Positions 50,293-59,188 of a stretch of 64,000 bases of DNA are shown here, piece after piece. Every line of letters starts with the position of its first letter. Position 1 is the stretch's first letter. Source of the DNA: JABWBH01 sp964526695 (lineage in GTDB: Bacteria > Planctomycetota > Phycisphaerae > UBA1845); assembly GCA_964526695.1 (NCBI GenBank), contig CAZGJA010000089.1, positions 124,001 through 188,000 on the forward strand. Reading direction: 5' to 3'. The notes under the pieces were generated by a model that saw only the letters and a program-made list of their open reading frames with translations, was not told the DNA's origin and did not search any database. The position numbers and the translations under genes were made by a program.

Positions 50293-51135
50293 TCAGATCG
50301 CCACCACGTGCCGGACCCGGTCTCTGAACAGCGCGATCTGCCGCACACCGCAGGCGCGCGACAGCTCCAGCGCATCCGTGAAGTTCGCGCCGATGTCCTC
50401 CGCGCGATGCGCGTCCGAGCCCAGCGAGACGGCCACACCGCCGCGCTCCACGTACCGCTGCAGAATCGCCGCGCCAGGCATCGGCTCGCTTAGACCCTGC
50501 CGCCAGGTCGACGTATTGATCTCCGGTGTCAGCTCAGCCTGAATGCAGGCATCGAGGATCTGATCTACGAGCGGAAGGTGCTCGGCCACGCATTCCTCGT
50601 TGAAGAACCGGCGCGAGTAGCGTTTCACGAGGTCCAGGTGCCCGAGCACGTTGAACACGGATCCGAAGCGCCGGTGTGCGTCGCGCGCGAATTCAACGGC
50701 TTCCAGCAGATGCTCGAAGTAGCGGCGCGAGGCCTCCGCCACGCTGAGTCCTTCCCACGACTCGCGCACGTGCAACAGCCGGTGGTCGATGGCATGGAGG
50801 CTGAGAATGACGCAATCGAACCGGCGTTCGGCGAGAAAATCGAGCGTGAAATCCAGCCGCTCCCGATAGTAGCCGACCTCGATGCCCTGACCGATGAAAA
50901 GGCGATCGCCGTATTCATCGCGCAGTCGGCGGATCGACTCGCTGCACGCGGCGTGATCGTAGATGCACTCCTTCCACTCGTCGGGGTGGGGATCGAAATG
51001 CTCGGTGAACGTCAACCCCGCAAGCCCGGCCTTCAGCGCGGCGTTGACGTTCTCCTCCGGCGGCGTCTTGCAGTCGAAGGAATGATGCGAGTGGAGGTGC
51101 TGGTCGTATAAGCGAGTCCGGGTGTTTTGATCCAT
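50293..51135 (-). CDS. PHP-domain phosphatase, histidinol-phosphatase-like
   Basis: 280 residues. The PHP metal motifs are present: DQHLHSHHSFDCK, FTEHFDPHP, IGQGIEVGY, CVILSLHAID, LGHLDLVKR and SLGSDAH near the end. Length and motif order resemble the HisJ/HisK histidinol-phosphate phosphatases, which would supply the penultimate histidine step, but other PHP phosphatases share them. I place the start at the ATG at 51135 because GAGGAA lies seven bases before it; an ATG five codons earlier is in frame. Confidence 0.85.
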   Translation of the reverse strand: MDQNTRTRLYDQHLHSHHSFDCKTPPEENVNAALKAGLAGLTFTEHFDPHPDEWKECIYDHAACSESIRRLRDEYGDRLFIGQGIEVGYYRERLDFTLDFLAERRFDCVILSLHAIDHRLLHVRESWEGLSVAEASRRYFEHLLEAVEFARDAHRRFGSVFNVLGHLDLVKRYSRRFFNEECVAEHLPLVDQILDACIQAELTPEINTSTWRQGLSEPMPGAAILQRYVERGGVAVSLGSDAHRAEDIGANFTDALELSRACGVRQIALFRDRVRHVVAI

Positions 51136-51249
51136 CAGTGCGTTCCTCATGGCAACGGTGAGCCGGATGAGATAGCGATCGAACGAAGCGGGGTCCAGAC
51201 GCCGCCGGCCAAGCGACGTTCTTTCGTCGCACGGCGCCGGTCGCGATGC

Positions 51250-53193
51250 TCAAAAGCCCACACGCGCGGGGGGCAGGGTGGCGCGTTCCCCTTCAGCCGG
51301 GAGCCTCGCCTCAACCAGCCGACCCGCCTGCCATGTAACCCAGCGATATCGCGAATCTTCGATCGGCGCGGTGAAACGAAACGTCACCTCCCAGGGGCGA
51401 CCGTCGGCAGTCAGCTCCGTGACTTCCCCGTGCGTGCCGGCCAGCTCGAACGCATCCCCGACGTGGAATGGCCGGTCGTCGGAGCGGAACAGCACGTCGA
51501 ACATCTGAAGGAGGTAGCTCATATCCGCGGGGGGCGGAACACCTGCGCCATCACCCACAGGCGTCCCGGGCGGCGCGAGAAAGCCGATTGACGGGCGGAG
51601 CACCACCGTTCGCTCGTCCACGCGCCGCACCTCCATCTCGCTCATGGTCGAACCGAGAACATACGTGTGCTTCGGCGTGGGGCGGCCGTCCAGGAGGTTC
51701 ATCGTGACGGCGTACTCGATCAGGAAATTCGTGGGCGCCTGCAGAATCATCAACTCCTGCCCGCGCACGCGCTCGTCCTGCGGCATGGAATCCGCCAGTG
51801 CCCGCAGCACCGGCTCGAACCCCGCCACGCTGTACGCCGCATACACCATAGCCGGGGGCGCCAACACGAGGTGCACGGCTACCAGCGCCCCCCGCGTCCA
51901 ACGTTCCAACCTGGAAGCCGGCGCGAGCGCGGCATCGGCGCACCCGGTTTCCAGCCGGTGAGGCATTGTGCCTTGAGGCTCGAGGCCCGGTTCCGCCGGA
52001 TCTGCGTCCTCAGGTTGCATGCTCGATCCGATCGGCCTGCTGCGCGTTCGCGCCAGAAACCGCGCAATTAGGCCCGCGCCCCCGATGCCGACCAGGATCA
52101 GCAGGCGGTTGGACGCGGCCGTCCCGCAGCAGGGCAGCGCCGAGAGCACCATGCCGGTCAGCCAGAACCTGGCGACGCGGTCGTTGCGCAGCCGCTTGAA
52201 AACCACCCACACCAGCGTGATCAACACGCCAACCGCGAGCATCGTCCAGAACGGCCGCAGCGTGATGAGCAGCAGGTTGTAAACGTCCGCCGGCGGCAGG
52301 AAAAGCTGACCGAGGAGCAGGATCGGCAGTTGCTCGATGATCGCGCCGAGAAACCTTGCGGGTTCCGCGCCGGGGTCGAGGTACATGTGGGATGCCGTCG
52401 CGCCGTATCCCCATGCCTTGTACAGCGCGATCCACGCCAGCGTCACGACTGCGCACGGCGTCAGTCTCGCCAGCCGCCGAAGCCAGTGCCCTTCGTCGAG
52501 CAGCAGCGCGTAAGCAAGCAGGTAGGCCGGCACGCCGAGCGACAGCTCCGCCGACGCCAGCCCCGCCAGCAGCGCCACGGGAGCCAGCCACGACGCTCCG
52601 CGCATCCCCTGCCGCCCGCGCACGTACAGCAGAACGGCCAGCGCCCCGAAGCAGCCGCTGATCAGCGCGTTGCGGTTGGCGATCCAGCCCGCGGGCATTC
52701 CATGCGCGGGGTCCACGGCGAACAGCAGCGCCGCCATGCCGCCTTCCCACGTCGCCCCGCAGATCGCTCGAAACAGCCGCGCGCCGATCCACGTCATTCC
52801 GCCGAGCCACATCAGGTTCTGCAGGTGCATCAGCCACGGAAGTTGCGGCCAGAAACGGTAATCGACCCAGTGCGTCAGGCTTGTGAGCGGCCGGAAGAAC
52901 GAAAGCCGCAGGTCGTCCGGCGCCCACCACGGCAGCGTCCCATCGTGGATCGCCGCGCGCACGCGTTCGGCGCCCGCAGGGAAGAAGCCGAAAACATCCC
53001 ACGCCGCGCGCGGCGCCAGCAAGGAATCCGGCGGCTGTTCCATGAGCAGCAGCCGATGGATGTAGTCATCCACCTGCAGTCCGATGAAGAGCGAAACCGA
53101 CGTGAGCGCGACGGCGAGGCCCGCGGCATGCACCGGGAATCTCGGATGCGTCAACCCCCGCGAAAGCGCCGCGACGATTTTGCCTCTTTTCAT
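51250..53193 (-). CDS. GT-C-type multi-pass membrane protein with palindrome-derived loop
   Basis: 647 residues with about 11 membrane helices between residues 20 and 455 and a soluble C-terminal domain. The first external loop has the acidic motif IGLQVDDYIHR, and WWAPDDLRLSFFRPLTSLTH follows. That is a GT-C-like layout, though no exact family is recognised. A hydrophilic loop near 395-430 contains PHRLETGCADAAL, encoded by a family F palindrome (CACCCGGTTTCCAGCCGGTG on the plus strand). ATG at 53193. Confidence 0.75.
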   Translation of the reverse strand: MKRGKIVAALSRGLTHPRFPVHAAGLAVALTSVSLFIGLQVDDYIHRLLLMEQPPDSLLAPRAAWDVFGFFPAGAERVRAAIHDGTLPWWAPDDLRLSFFRPLTSLTHWVDYRFWPQLPWLMHLQNLMWLGGMTWIGARLFRAICGATWEGGMAALLFAVDPAHGMPAGWIANRNALISGCFGALAVLLYVRGRQGMRGASWLAPVALLAGLASAELSLGVPAYLLAYALLLDEGHWLRRLARLTPCAVVTLAWIALYKAWGYGATASHMYLDPGAEPARFLGAIIEQLPILLLGQLFLPPADVYNLLLITLRPFWTMLAVGVLITLVWVVFKRLRNDRVARFWLTGMVLSALPCCGTAASNRLLILVGIGGAGLIARFLARTRSRPIGSSMQPEDADPAEPGLEPQGTMPHRLETGCADAALAPASRLERWTRGALVAVHLVLAPPAMVYAAYSVAGFEPVLRALADSMPQDERVRGQELMILQAPTNFLIEYAVTMNLLDGRPTPKHTYVLGSTMSEMEVRRVDERTVVLRPSIGFLAPPGTPVGDGAGVPPPADMSYLLQMFDVLFRSDDRPFHVGDAFELAGTHGEVTELTADGRPWEVTFRFTAPIEDSRYRWVTWQAGRLVEARLPAEGERATLPPARVGF

Positions 53194-53430
53194 CCCTGCT
53201 CCATAAGAGATCCCGCTATGGGTGCCATGGCTTCACGCGCAGCGGGTAGCCATGCCGACTCACCCCGGAGGAATCGGCCCGCACTTGGAAGGTCACATGC
53301 TCACGCCGAGTACGGCGAGAGCATGCCACCCAACGCCCTGCCCTTGCCCGGCGCGTGCGTCGTCGAGTATCACGATGCCGCGCTGCAAGGGCGACCATGT
53401 TAAGATCGCCCTCCGCGTCCGTCACGATCC

Positions 53431-55047
53431 ATGAACACCCTGCGTGCAGCAAGAGTCACTCCCGCATCGGTTGCGCTGGTTGCGGCCGTGCTGGTCGCTG
53501 CGTTTGCCCTGCGCGTGCATCGCATCGGCGACCGGAGTCTGTGGGAGGACGAGCTGTCCACCTGGACGAGCATCCGCGGCACGATACTGGACGGCATCCG
53601 GTATGTGCAGATGCCGCACCCGCCGCTGTACTCGCTCTCCTGCCGGCTCAGCGCGGCGGGGAACCCCCGCCCCGGCGAGACCCAACTGCGGCTGCCCGCG
53701 GCGATGTGCGGCACGCTGGCGGCGCTGGCGGGCGGATGGCTGGGGAGCGTGCTCTACGGGCGGCGCATCGGATGGGCGATGCTCTGCGTCCTGGCGGTTA
53801 ACGCGTTCCTCGTGCGCTATTCGCGCGAGGCGCGCATGTACTCGCTGCTTGTGCTGACCACCACGCTTTCGATGACTTTCTGGGTGCTGCTCGTCATGCG
53901 GTCCCGGCGCCGCGGACTTCCAGCCCTGGGATACATCCTCAGCACGACAGCCATGCTCTACACGCACTACTTCGCGGCACTCGCCCTTGTCGCCCAGTGC
54001 CTTTGGTATGCGCGATCCGGGTCGCACAACGCGCGGGCTTCGGCTCACGGGCGAGCGCTGCCGGGAAATCTCGCGCAGGCGGAACCCCCGGACCCAACGC
54101 CGGGGGTCGGCCATCGGTTGGCGCCGCTGACTGCGATGGCCGTTTGCCTGTTGGCTTTTTCGCCGCTGGCCGTGTTCTTCGTACGTAACATTCTGCCGAA
54201 CAAACTGGGGTGGATCCGCCAGGCGCCCCCGGACGCGTACGTTCAACTCCTCGGAGAATTGCTGGCGAGCGTGCCTGAAGCTGCGATGCCCGAGACGCGG
54301 CTAGCAACAGTCTGGATCCACCTGTCGCTCGGGTTGCTCGCCTGTGCGTGCCTGCTCTGGGGGCTGCGTTCGCACCGCGCAGGCGCGCCGAGCGAGGGAC
54401 AGACCGACGTTGCACGACGCCCCGAGGTGGCGCAACCGGGTCTGCTGCTGTGCATCTGGGTTGGCTGCGTCGTCGGCGGATTGGGCATCGTCTCGCTGAC
54501 GTTCAGCCCCGTCTTCGTCCCGAGGTACGCCATTTCAGCTCTCATTCCGATCAGCCTGGCCATCCTTGCCGCGGCGCAGCGACTGCGCCCCGGGCTGCTC
54601 GCCGGGGTCACCGCCGCTCTCGTCGCGTGCAACCTGGCGGCGGTCGGATTCGAGCGACTCGTCGAGCCTCCCCGACCCAGTGGCCTGGCGTTCATCATCG
54701 ACCATCTGAATCGCGGCGCGACCGCGTCGGATGCGGTGGTGGTCATCGACTTTCCTTTTTGCCCGAACTACCGCAATCCGGTTGAGATGGGTTTCGAGTA
54801 CTACGGGCTGCGGAGGGACATCGCCGTGCTGCGCATGCGCGGCGAGCAGAAGTCCGGCGAAATCGTGGAGTGCGAAGCCCTCGGCGACGCCCGCAACCTG
54901 CACATCGTAACGCTGCTGGGGGACGTGGAGTCCGCGCTGAGGACCGCCGGCAGAACCTCCAAGACTTACCTGGCCGCCCCTTACCGTTATGTTGTGGTTC
55001 ACGGATTGGCGGGCACGCCGCCGTCGGCGCCGATCACCGGGCAATGA
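53431..55047 (+). CDS. GT-C family membrane glycosyltransferase (PMT/ArnT-like)
   Basis: 538 residues, about 10-11 helices and a soluble C-terminal domain. The first loop carries the typical acidic motif RSLWEDELSTWTS, and MPHPPLYSLSC and SREARMYSLLVL are also typical of this group. The segment RASAHGRALPGNLAQAEPPD between helices 5 and 6 is low-complexity and lies over a GC-palindrome in the DNA, perhaps another in-frame element. The last 49 bases overlap tail to tail with pyrF. Sugar donor and acceptor are unknown. Confidence 0.85.
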   Translation: MNTLRAARVTPASVALVAAVLVAAFALRVHRIGDRSLWEDELSTWTSIRGTILDGIRYVQMPHPPLYSLSCRLSAAGNPRPGETQLRLPAAMCGTLAALAGGWLGSVLYGRRIGWAMLCVLAVNAFLVRYSREARMYSLLVLTTTLSMTFWVLLVMRSRRRGLPALGYILSTTAMLYTHYFAALALVAQCLWYARSGSHNARASAHGRALPGNLAQAEPPDPTPGVGHRLAPLTAMAVCLLAFSPLAVFFVRNILPNKLGWIRQAPPDAYVQLLGELLASVPEAAMPETRLATVWIHLSLGLLACACLLWGLRSHRAGAPSEGQTDVARRPEVAQPGLLLCIWVGCVVGGLGIVSLTFSPVFVPRYAISALIPISLAILAAAQRLRPGLLAGVTAALVACNLAAVGFERLVEPPRPSGLAFIIDHLNRGATASDAVVVIDFPFCPNYRNPVEMGFEYYGLRRDIAVLRMRGEQKSGEIVECEALGDARNLHIVTLLGDVESALRTAGRTSKTYLAAPYRYVVVHGLAGTPPSAPITGQ

Positions 55048-55967
55048 CGGCGCACGTCGTCGATGAACGTGCGACACGCCGCGACGATGCACGCGCGCCA
55101 GTCGTCGCCGTGCGATGAGCGGTAGGCCTGCTCGGCAAAAGCGAAAATGACGCCGCGCGAGGAAGCCACGATGGCGCCGCGCCCGTCAGGGTTGAAGCAC
55201 GCGGAGACCTCCTCCGCCGTCCGTCCCTGCGCGCCGAAACCCGGCACGAGAAAGATGCTCCTGGGCATCAGCACGCGAAGCCGCCGCGCCGCGTTGACGT
55301 CCGCAGGCGAGACCACCGCGCCCACGCTGCTGTAGCCCGATGTCCCGATCAGCCCCTCCGCCTCCGCCCAGCGGCCGATGAGTTCCGCCACGGCCTCGCG
55401 CACCGTGCGCCCGTCGGCCAGCTCCAGCCCCTGCACCTCGCCGGCGGAGGGGTTGCTGGTTTGCGCGAGAATGAAAACGCCGCGGCCTTCGTCGCGCGCG
55501 GTCTCCATGAAGGGCAGGACGCCGTCGGTTCCGAAGTAAGGGTTGATGGTGATCGCATCCGGTTGCACGAAGCCGTGCCCTTCGCCGCGCGCGCTGAGGT
55601 GCGCGATGGCGTACTGCTGCGAGGTGTTGCCGATGTCGGCGCGCTTCACGTCGCCGATGACGACCAGCCCCGCCTGGTGCGCTGCCTTGACGACCTCGCG
55701 GTACGCCAGCAGGCCCGGCGCGTGGTACGGCTCAAAGAACGCGATGTTGACCTTGACCGCGGGGACCAGCGGCGCGACGCGCTGAATCACCTCGAGGCAG
55801 AACGTCATGAGCGCGGCCGCTCGATTCTCGGCATGTTCTCCCGCGCCGCCGGCGAGGCCCGCCCTGATCTCTTCAGGCAGCTTCTCCCACACCGGGTCCA
55901 GCCCGACGCACACCGGCGCCGCCGTGCGTCCGATTGCTGCCAGAAGTCGATCCGCAAAATGCCGCAT
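54999..55967 (-). CDS. pyrF: Orotidine 5'-phosphate decarboxylase (PyrF, type 2)
   Basis: 322 residues, the longer PyrF type found in Mycobacterium, Myxococcus and relatives. The start MRHFADRLLAAIGRTAAPVC followed by VGLDPVWEKLP and the catalytic VIGDVKRADIGNTSQQYA are diagnostic, as are DAITINPYFGTDGV and FLVPGFGAQGRTAEEV. It catalyses the last step of UMP synthesis. The ATG at 55967 has GGAGGA seven bases upstream and fits the family N-terminus better than the longer open frame. Its end overlaps the convergent glycosyltransferase gene. Confidence 0.95.
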   Translation of the reverse strand: MRHFADRLLAAIGRTAAPVCVGLDPVWEKLPEEIRAGLAGGAGEHAENRAAALMTFCLEVIQRVAPLVPAVKVNIAFFEPYHAPGLLAYREVVKAAHQAGLVVIGDVKRADIGNTSQQYAIAHLSARGEGHGFVQPDAITINPYFGTDGVLPFMETARDEGRGVFILAQTSNPSAGEVQGLELADGRTVREAVAELIGRWAEAEGLIGTSGYSSVGAVVSPADVNAARRLRVLMPRSIFLVPGFGAQGRTAEEVSACFNPDGRGAIVASSRGVIFAFAEQAYRSSHGDDWRACIVAACRTFIDDVRRHCPVIGADGGVPANP

Positions 55968-56060
55968 CAGTGTCCTCCGACCTTTCCCTCGTGACGCAGC
56001 CCGACGTGATCCGACCGCGTGCTGAACCGGCACGGGCCGGCACGAATCCGGTCAACGCTT

Positions 56061-56555
56061 CTACGGGTTTCCGATGAACGGCTCAATCCGCGCCTCCATC
56101 ACGATCTCATCGTGAATCGCGATGCCGTCCTTCCCGATCAGCGGAATCTGCGGCTTGATCTTCCGGGCGTCGTCCACGGCGCCCACGCGCACCTCGATCA
56201 TGCGGAATCCCAGCCGCTGGTAGAAGCGGATCGCGTCGAGGTTGTCATTTGTCGTCGTCAGCCACACGCGCTCGATGTTGCGGCGACGCGCCTCGTCCAG
56301 CACGGCCAGCATGAGCATGGTGCCCACGCCGTGGCCCGGGTCGGTGCTGTTCAACGTCAGCACCTCCAGCCCCTGCTCGTCCGCGCGGAACGTGGCCAGC
56401 GCCGAGATGGCGCCGTTGCTCCGCTGCAGCACGGCGTCGAGTTGGTGCGGCTGATAGGCCTGCCCGCGGCTCATGACCACGCGACTGCCCCAGTGGCGCG
56501 CGATGAACGCGCCCACCTCCTCGCGATCCGCATCGGTCATTCGTTGAAAAGCCAT
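56061..56555 (-). CDS. GNAT-family N-acetyltransferase
   Basis: 164 residues. The acetyl-CoA-binding motif A is VLTLNSTDPGHGVGTMLMLA, and motif B is VWLTTTNDNLDAIRFYQRLG then FRMIEV. That is the usual GNAT core. The C-terminal part (KIKPQIPLIGKDGIAIHDEI) is shared with a subgroup of small bacterial GNATs acting on unknown amines. It is transcribed toward pyrF, about 90 bases upstream of it, so the two may be co-transcribed. Confidence 0.9.
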   Translation of the reverse strand: MAFQRMTDADREEVGAFIARHWGSRVVMSRGQAYQPHQLDAVLQRSNGAISALATFRADEQGLEVLTLNSTDPGHGVGTMLMLAVLDEARRRNIERVWLTTTNDNLDAIRFYQRLGFRMIEVRVGAVDDARKIKPQIPLIGKDGIAIHDEIVMEARIEPFIGNP

Positions 56556-56610
56556 GGGAAGAAGCTGTTAGCTGTTAGCTCCTTGCTGTTAGCCAGAGCA
56601 GGCCGCCAGA

Positions 56611-56690
56611 TCCTGAACGCCGAACCCCCAATCCCGAACCCTGAACCCCAAGTCCTGAACCCTGAACCCCGAACCCTGACCCCGAACCCT
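56611..56690. repeat. Degenerate heptamer tandem array
   Basis: About eleven 7-base units of the CC(C/T)GAAC type (CCCTGAA, CCCCGAA, TCCTGAA). On the opposite strand they correspond to the TTC(A/G)GGG units at 7527-7580. It lies directly upstream of the promoter region of the PIG-L gene; before it the short unit AGCTGTTAGCT repeats twice near 56567. Confidence 0.85.
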
Positions 56691-56759
56691 CTACCCGGTC
56701 CCCTCTCCTCAGCTATAGTCCATCAGGTTATTCGAGCCGGACCGGAAGGGAAATCCACC

Positions 56760-57512
56760 ATGAGTGAAACGCCGCTGGACATTCTGTTCACCTCGCCCCA
56801 CCCCGACGATATCGAGATCGGCATGGGCGGCACCGTCGCCAGGCTGGTCAAGCAGGGCTACCGCGTGGGAATGCTGCATATGACGAGCGGCGAGCCGACG
56901 CCGCGCGGCACGCCGGAAACCCGCGCGCGCGAGTCCGCCGCCGCCGCCGAGGTTCTCGGCGTGGCCCTTTGCCACACGCTCGACCTGCCCAATCGGATGC
57001 TCATGGACTGCCCCGAAGCCCGGTTCGCCGTCGCCTCCGTCATACGGAAGCACCGCCCGAGGATCCTGGTCGTCATGGCCGGTCGAACGCCCGCCGCCTC
57101 GCCCGATCACTGGCAGGGGCAGCTCATCGGCGAGGCCGCCCGCTTTTACGCGCAGCTCACGAAGTGGGACGAGCGGTTCGACGGGACGCCGCCGTTTCGC
57201 GTGGATCATCTCGTGTATCGACCCGTGCCCGGCGCGGCGGAGATCACGCACTGGCCCGCCCGGTTCGTCGTGGACATCAGCGAGACGCTGGAGCAGAAGC
57301 TCGCGGCGGTGGCATGCTACCGCTCGCAGTTCGACGGCCCGCGGATGGAGCGCGTCGCGCATTACATCCGCTCGACGGCAGGCGCGGAGGGCGGTCTGAT
57401 TGGCGTTCCGTATGGCGAGATGTACGCCCTCCCGCGCCCGCTGGCGGTCCCGGACATGGTGCAAGCCCTGGGCGAGTGGAAGATCCCGCCGCCATTCGCA
57501 CAGCCCTACTGA
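56760..57512 (+). CDS. PIG-L/LmbE-family deacetylase
   Basis: 250 residues. The zinc motif is TSPHPDDIEIGMGG, the third ligand is in PDHWQGQLIGEAARFYA, and RFVVDISETLEQKLAAVACY is the typical C-terminal substrate segment. The family deacetylates N-acetylglucosaminyl compounds; members close to this length and with SPHPDD include the bacillithiol-type BshB1, so a thiol or surface-sugar substrate is possible. GGAAGGG lies about nine bases before the ATG. It lies upstream of cystathionine beta-synthase, 200 bases away. Confidence 0.9.
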   Translation: MSETPLDILFTSPHPDDIEIGMGGTVARLVKQGYRVGMLHMTSGEPTPRGTPETRARESAAAAEVLGVALCHTLDLPNRMLMDCPEARFAVASVIRKHRPRILVVMAGRTPAASPDHWQGQLIGEAARFYAQLTKWDERFDGTPPFRVDHLVYRPVPGAAEITHWPARFVVDISETLEQKLAAVACYRSQFDGPRMERVAHYIRSTAGAEGGLIGVPYGEMYALPRPLAVPDMVQALGEWKIPPPFAQPY

Positions 57513-57571
57513 GGAACCCGCGCGCTCCCGACGCTGCAAGGCGAAGCTGCCGGAACGCGGCGCTGCCGCAA

Positions 57572-57626
57572 GGTGGGGCTGCTCTCCGAGCAGCCACCGG
57601 TCCGCCGGCTCTCCGAGCCGGCGTCC
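57572..57626. repeat. TCC-loop palindrome pair (family D)
   Basis: GGTGG, then GGCTGCTC-TCC-GAGCAGCC at about 57578-57596, linker ACCGGTC, then CGCCGGCTC-TCC-GAGCCGGCG at about 57603-57623. Loop and linker agree with the copy inside the carbamoyltransferase gene at 15915, while all stem bases outside the loop-closing CTC/GAG or TC/GA pairs differ in matched fashion. Here the element is intergenic. Confidence 0.9.
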
Positions 57627-57716
57627 AGCCCAGATACACGAACCCCGACCAACACGGTAGGATACCGCCTATCCAGCACCGCATTGGGTGCTGAAATCGC
57701 CATTCGGAAGGAACCC

Positions 57717-59129
57717 ATGCAGAAACGATTCAACAACGTTCTCGAAGCCGTCGGCAACACGCCGCTCATCCGCCTGCAGCGCGTCGCCAAGGGCGTCCTC
57801 GCGCCCATCTGGGCCAAGATCGAATACATGAACCCCGGCGCCAGCGTCAAAGACCGCGTCGCCGTCGCCATGATCGAAGACGCCGAAAAACGAGGCCTGC
57901 TCAAGCCCGGCGGCACCATCATCGAGGCCACCTCCGGCAACACCGGCGTCGGGCTGGCGATGGCCGCGGCGGTGAAGGGCTACCGCTGCATCTTCATCAT
58001 GCCGGACAAAATGAGCGGAGAGAAGATCAGCCTGCTCAAGGCCTACGGCGCGGAGGTCGTCATCACGCCGACCGCCGCGGAGACCAATTCCGCCGAGGGC
58101 TACGGCGGCGTGGCCACGCGCCTGCTCAACGAAATCCCCAACGCATGGCAGCCCAACCAGTTCGCCAATCTCGTCAACCCCGACTTCCATTATCAATCCA
58201 CCGGCCCGGAAATCTGGGAGCAGACCGACGGCAAGATCACGCACTTCGTCGGCGGCATCGGCACCGGCGGGACCATCTCCGGCGTCGGCAAGTTCCTCAA
58301 GGAGAAGAACCCGAAGGTCAGGATCATCGCGGCCGACCCGGAAGGCTCGATCCTCTCCGGCGACAAGCCCAAGCCCTGGGCGGTGGAGGGCATCGGCGAG
58401 GACTTCGTGCCGCAGACGTTCAACTCGCAGGTGGTGGACGACTGGGTCCGCGTCGGCGACCGCGACTCGTTCATGGTCGCGCGGGACATGGCGCGGCTGG
58501 AAGGCCTGCTCGTCGGCGGATCGAGCGGCACGGCCGTCGCCGCCGCGCTGAAGTATGCGCAGCGGCTGGGCCCCGGTGACTTCGTCGTGGCACTCTGTCC
58601 CGACACGGGTCGCAACTACCTCTCCAAGCTGTTCTCCGACGAATGGATGATCGAGCGCGGATACATGTCGCGATCGTCGGCGATGTACACGGCCGCGGAC
58701 CTGCTCGAAGCGCGCGGAGAATATGACCTCGTGTGCGTCTCGCCCGACGACGTGGTGCAGACGGCCATCGACAAGCTGCGCGCCAACGGGTTCTCGCAGC
58801 TCCCGGTGATCGAAGGCGGCAAGCTCATCGGCGGCATCCGCGAGATCACCGCCGCGAGGATCCTCCACGACCGCCGCGACCCGCGCACCGTCCCCGTCCG
58901 CGACGTCATGGCCCGCCCCTTCCCGCAGGTGGACGAAAAAACCGACCTCGACGAGGTGTACCGCCTCCTCATGGCCGGCAACACCGGCGTGGTCGTCCTC
59001 CGCAACGGCGTCATCCGAGGCCTGGTGACGAGAATCGACCTGGTTGCGTTCTGGGATCAACCGTCGCCGACCGCAGCGGGGGCAGGTGTGGCAGTGGGGG
59101 CAGGTGTGGCACCGGTTTCCAACCGGTGA
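57717..59129 (+). CDS. Cystathionine beta-synthase with C-terminal CBS-domain pair
   Basis: 470 residues. The PLP core has NNVLEAVGNTPLIRLQ, NPGASVKDR with the PLP Lys, ATSGNTGVGLA and GGIGTGGTISGVG. A CBS pair occupies about 335-450 (VCVSPDDVVQTAIDKLRANG; VRDVMARPFPQVDEKTDLDE). It condenses serine and homocysteine to cystathionine, with the PLP-gene product at 45951 as a probable partner. The last 20 residues (AAGAGVAVGAGVAPVSNR) are encoded by a palindromic repeat, and its hairpin supplies the stop codon. GGAAGGA lies just before the ATG. Confidence 0.94.
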   Translation: MQKRFNNVLEAVGNTPLIRLQRVAKGVLAPIWAKIEYMNPGASVKDRVAVAMIEDAEKRGLLKPGGTIIEATSGNTGVGLAMAAAVKGYRCIFIMPDKMSGEKISLLKAYGAEVVITPTAAETNSAEGYGGVATRLLNEIPNAWQPNQFANLVNPDFHYQSTGPEIWEQTDGKITHFVGGIGTGGTISGVGKFLKEKNPKVRIIAADPEGSILSGDKPKPWAVEGIGEDFVPQTFNSQVVDDWVRVGDRDSFMVARDMARLEGLLVGGSSGTAVAAALKYAQRLGPGDFVVALCPDTGRNYLSKLFSDEWMIERGYMSRSSAMYTAADLLEARGEYDLVCVSPDDVVQTAIDKLRANGFSQLPVIEGGKLIGGIREITAARILHDRRDPRTVPVRDVMARPFPQVDEKTDLDEVYRLLMAGNTGVVVLRNGVIRGLVTRIDLVAFWDQPSPTAAGAGVAVGAGVAPVSNR

Positions 59130-59157
59130 CGTGTGGCAGTGGTTTCCAACCGGTGTA
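59091..59157. repeat. Family F palindromes overlapping the end of a gene
   Basis: TGGCACCGGTT, TCC, AACCGGTG at about 59105-59128 and TGGCAGTGGTT, TCC, AACCGGTG at about 59132-59155, preceded by short GCAGGTGTGGCA units. The first hairpin contains the TGA of the cystathionine beta-synthase gene (59127-59129). Confidence 0.85.
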
Positions 59158-59188
59158 GCTCGTGCTACTCAGATCAGGAGGCAAACGA

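Noticed and set aside
55968..56033. Longer pyrF start
   Set aside because: The upstream ATG adds Arg-rich residues foreign to the family and has no ribosome-binding site, while GGAGGA precedes the ATG at 55967.
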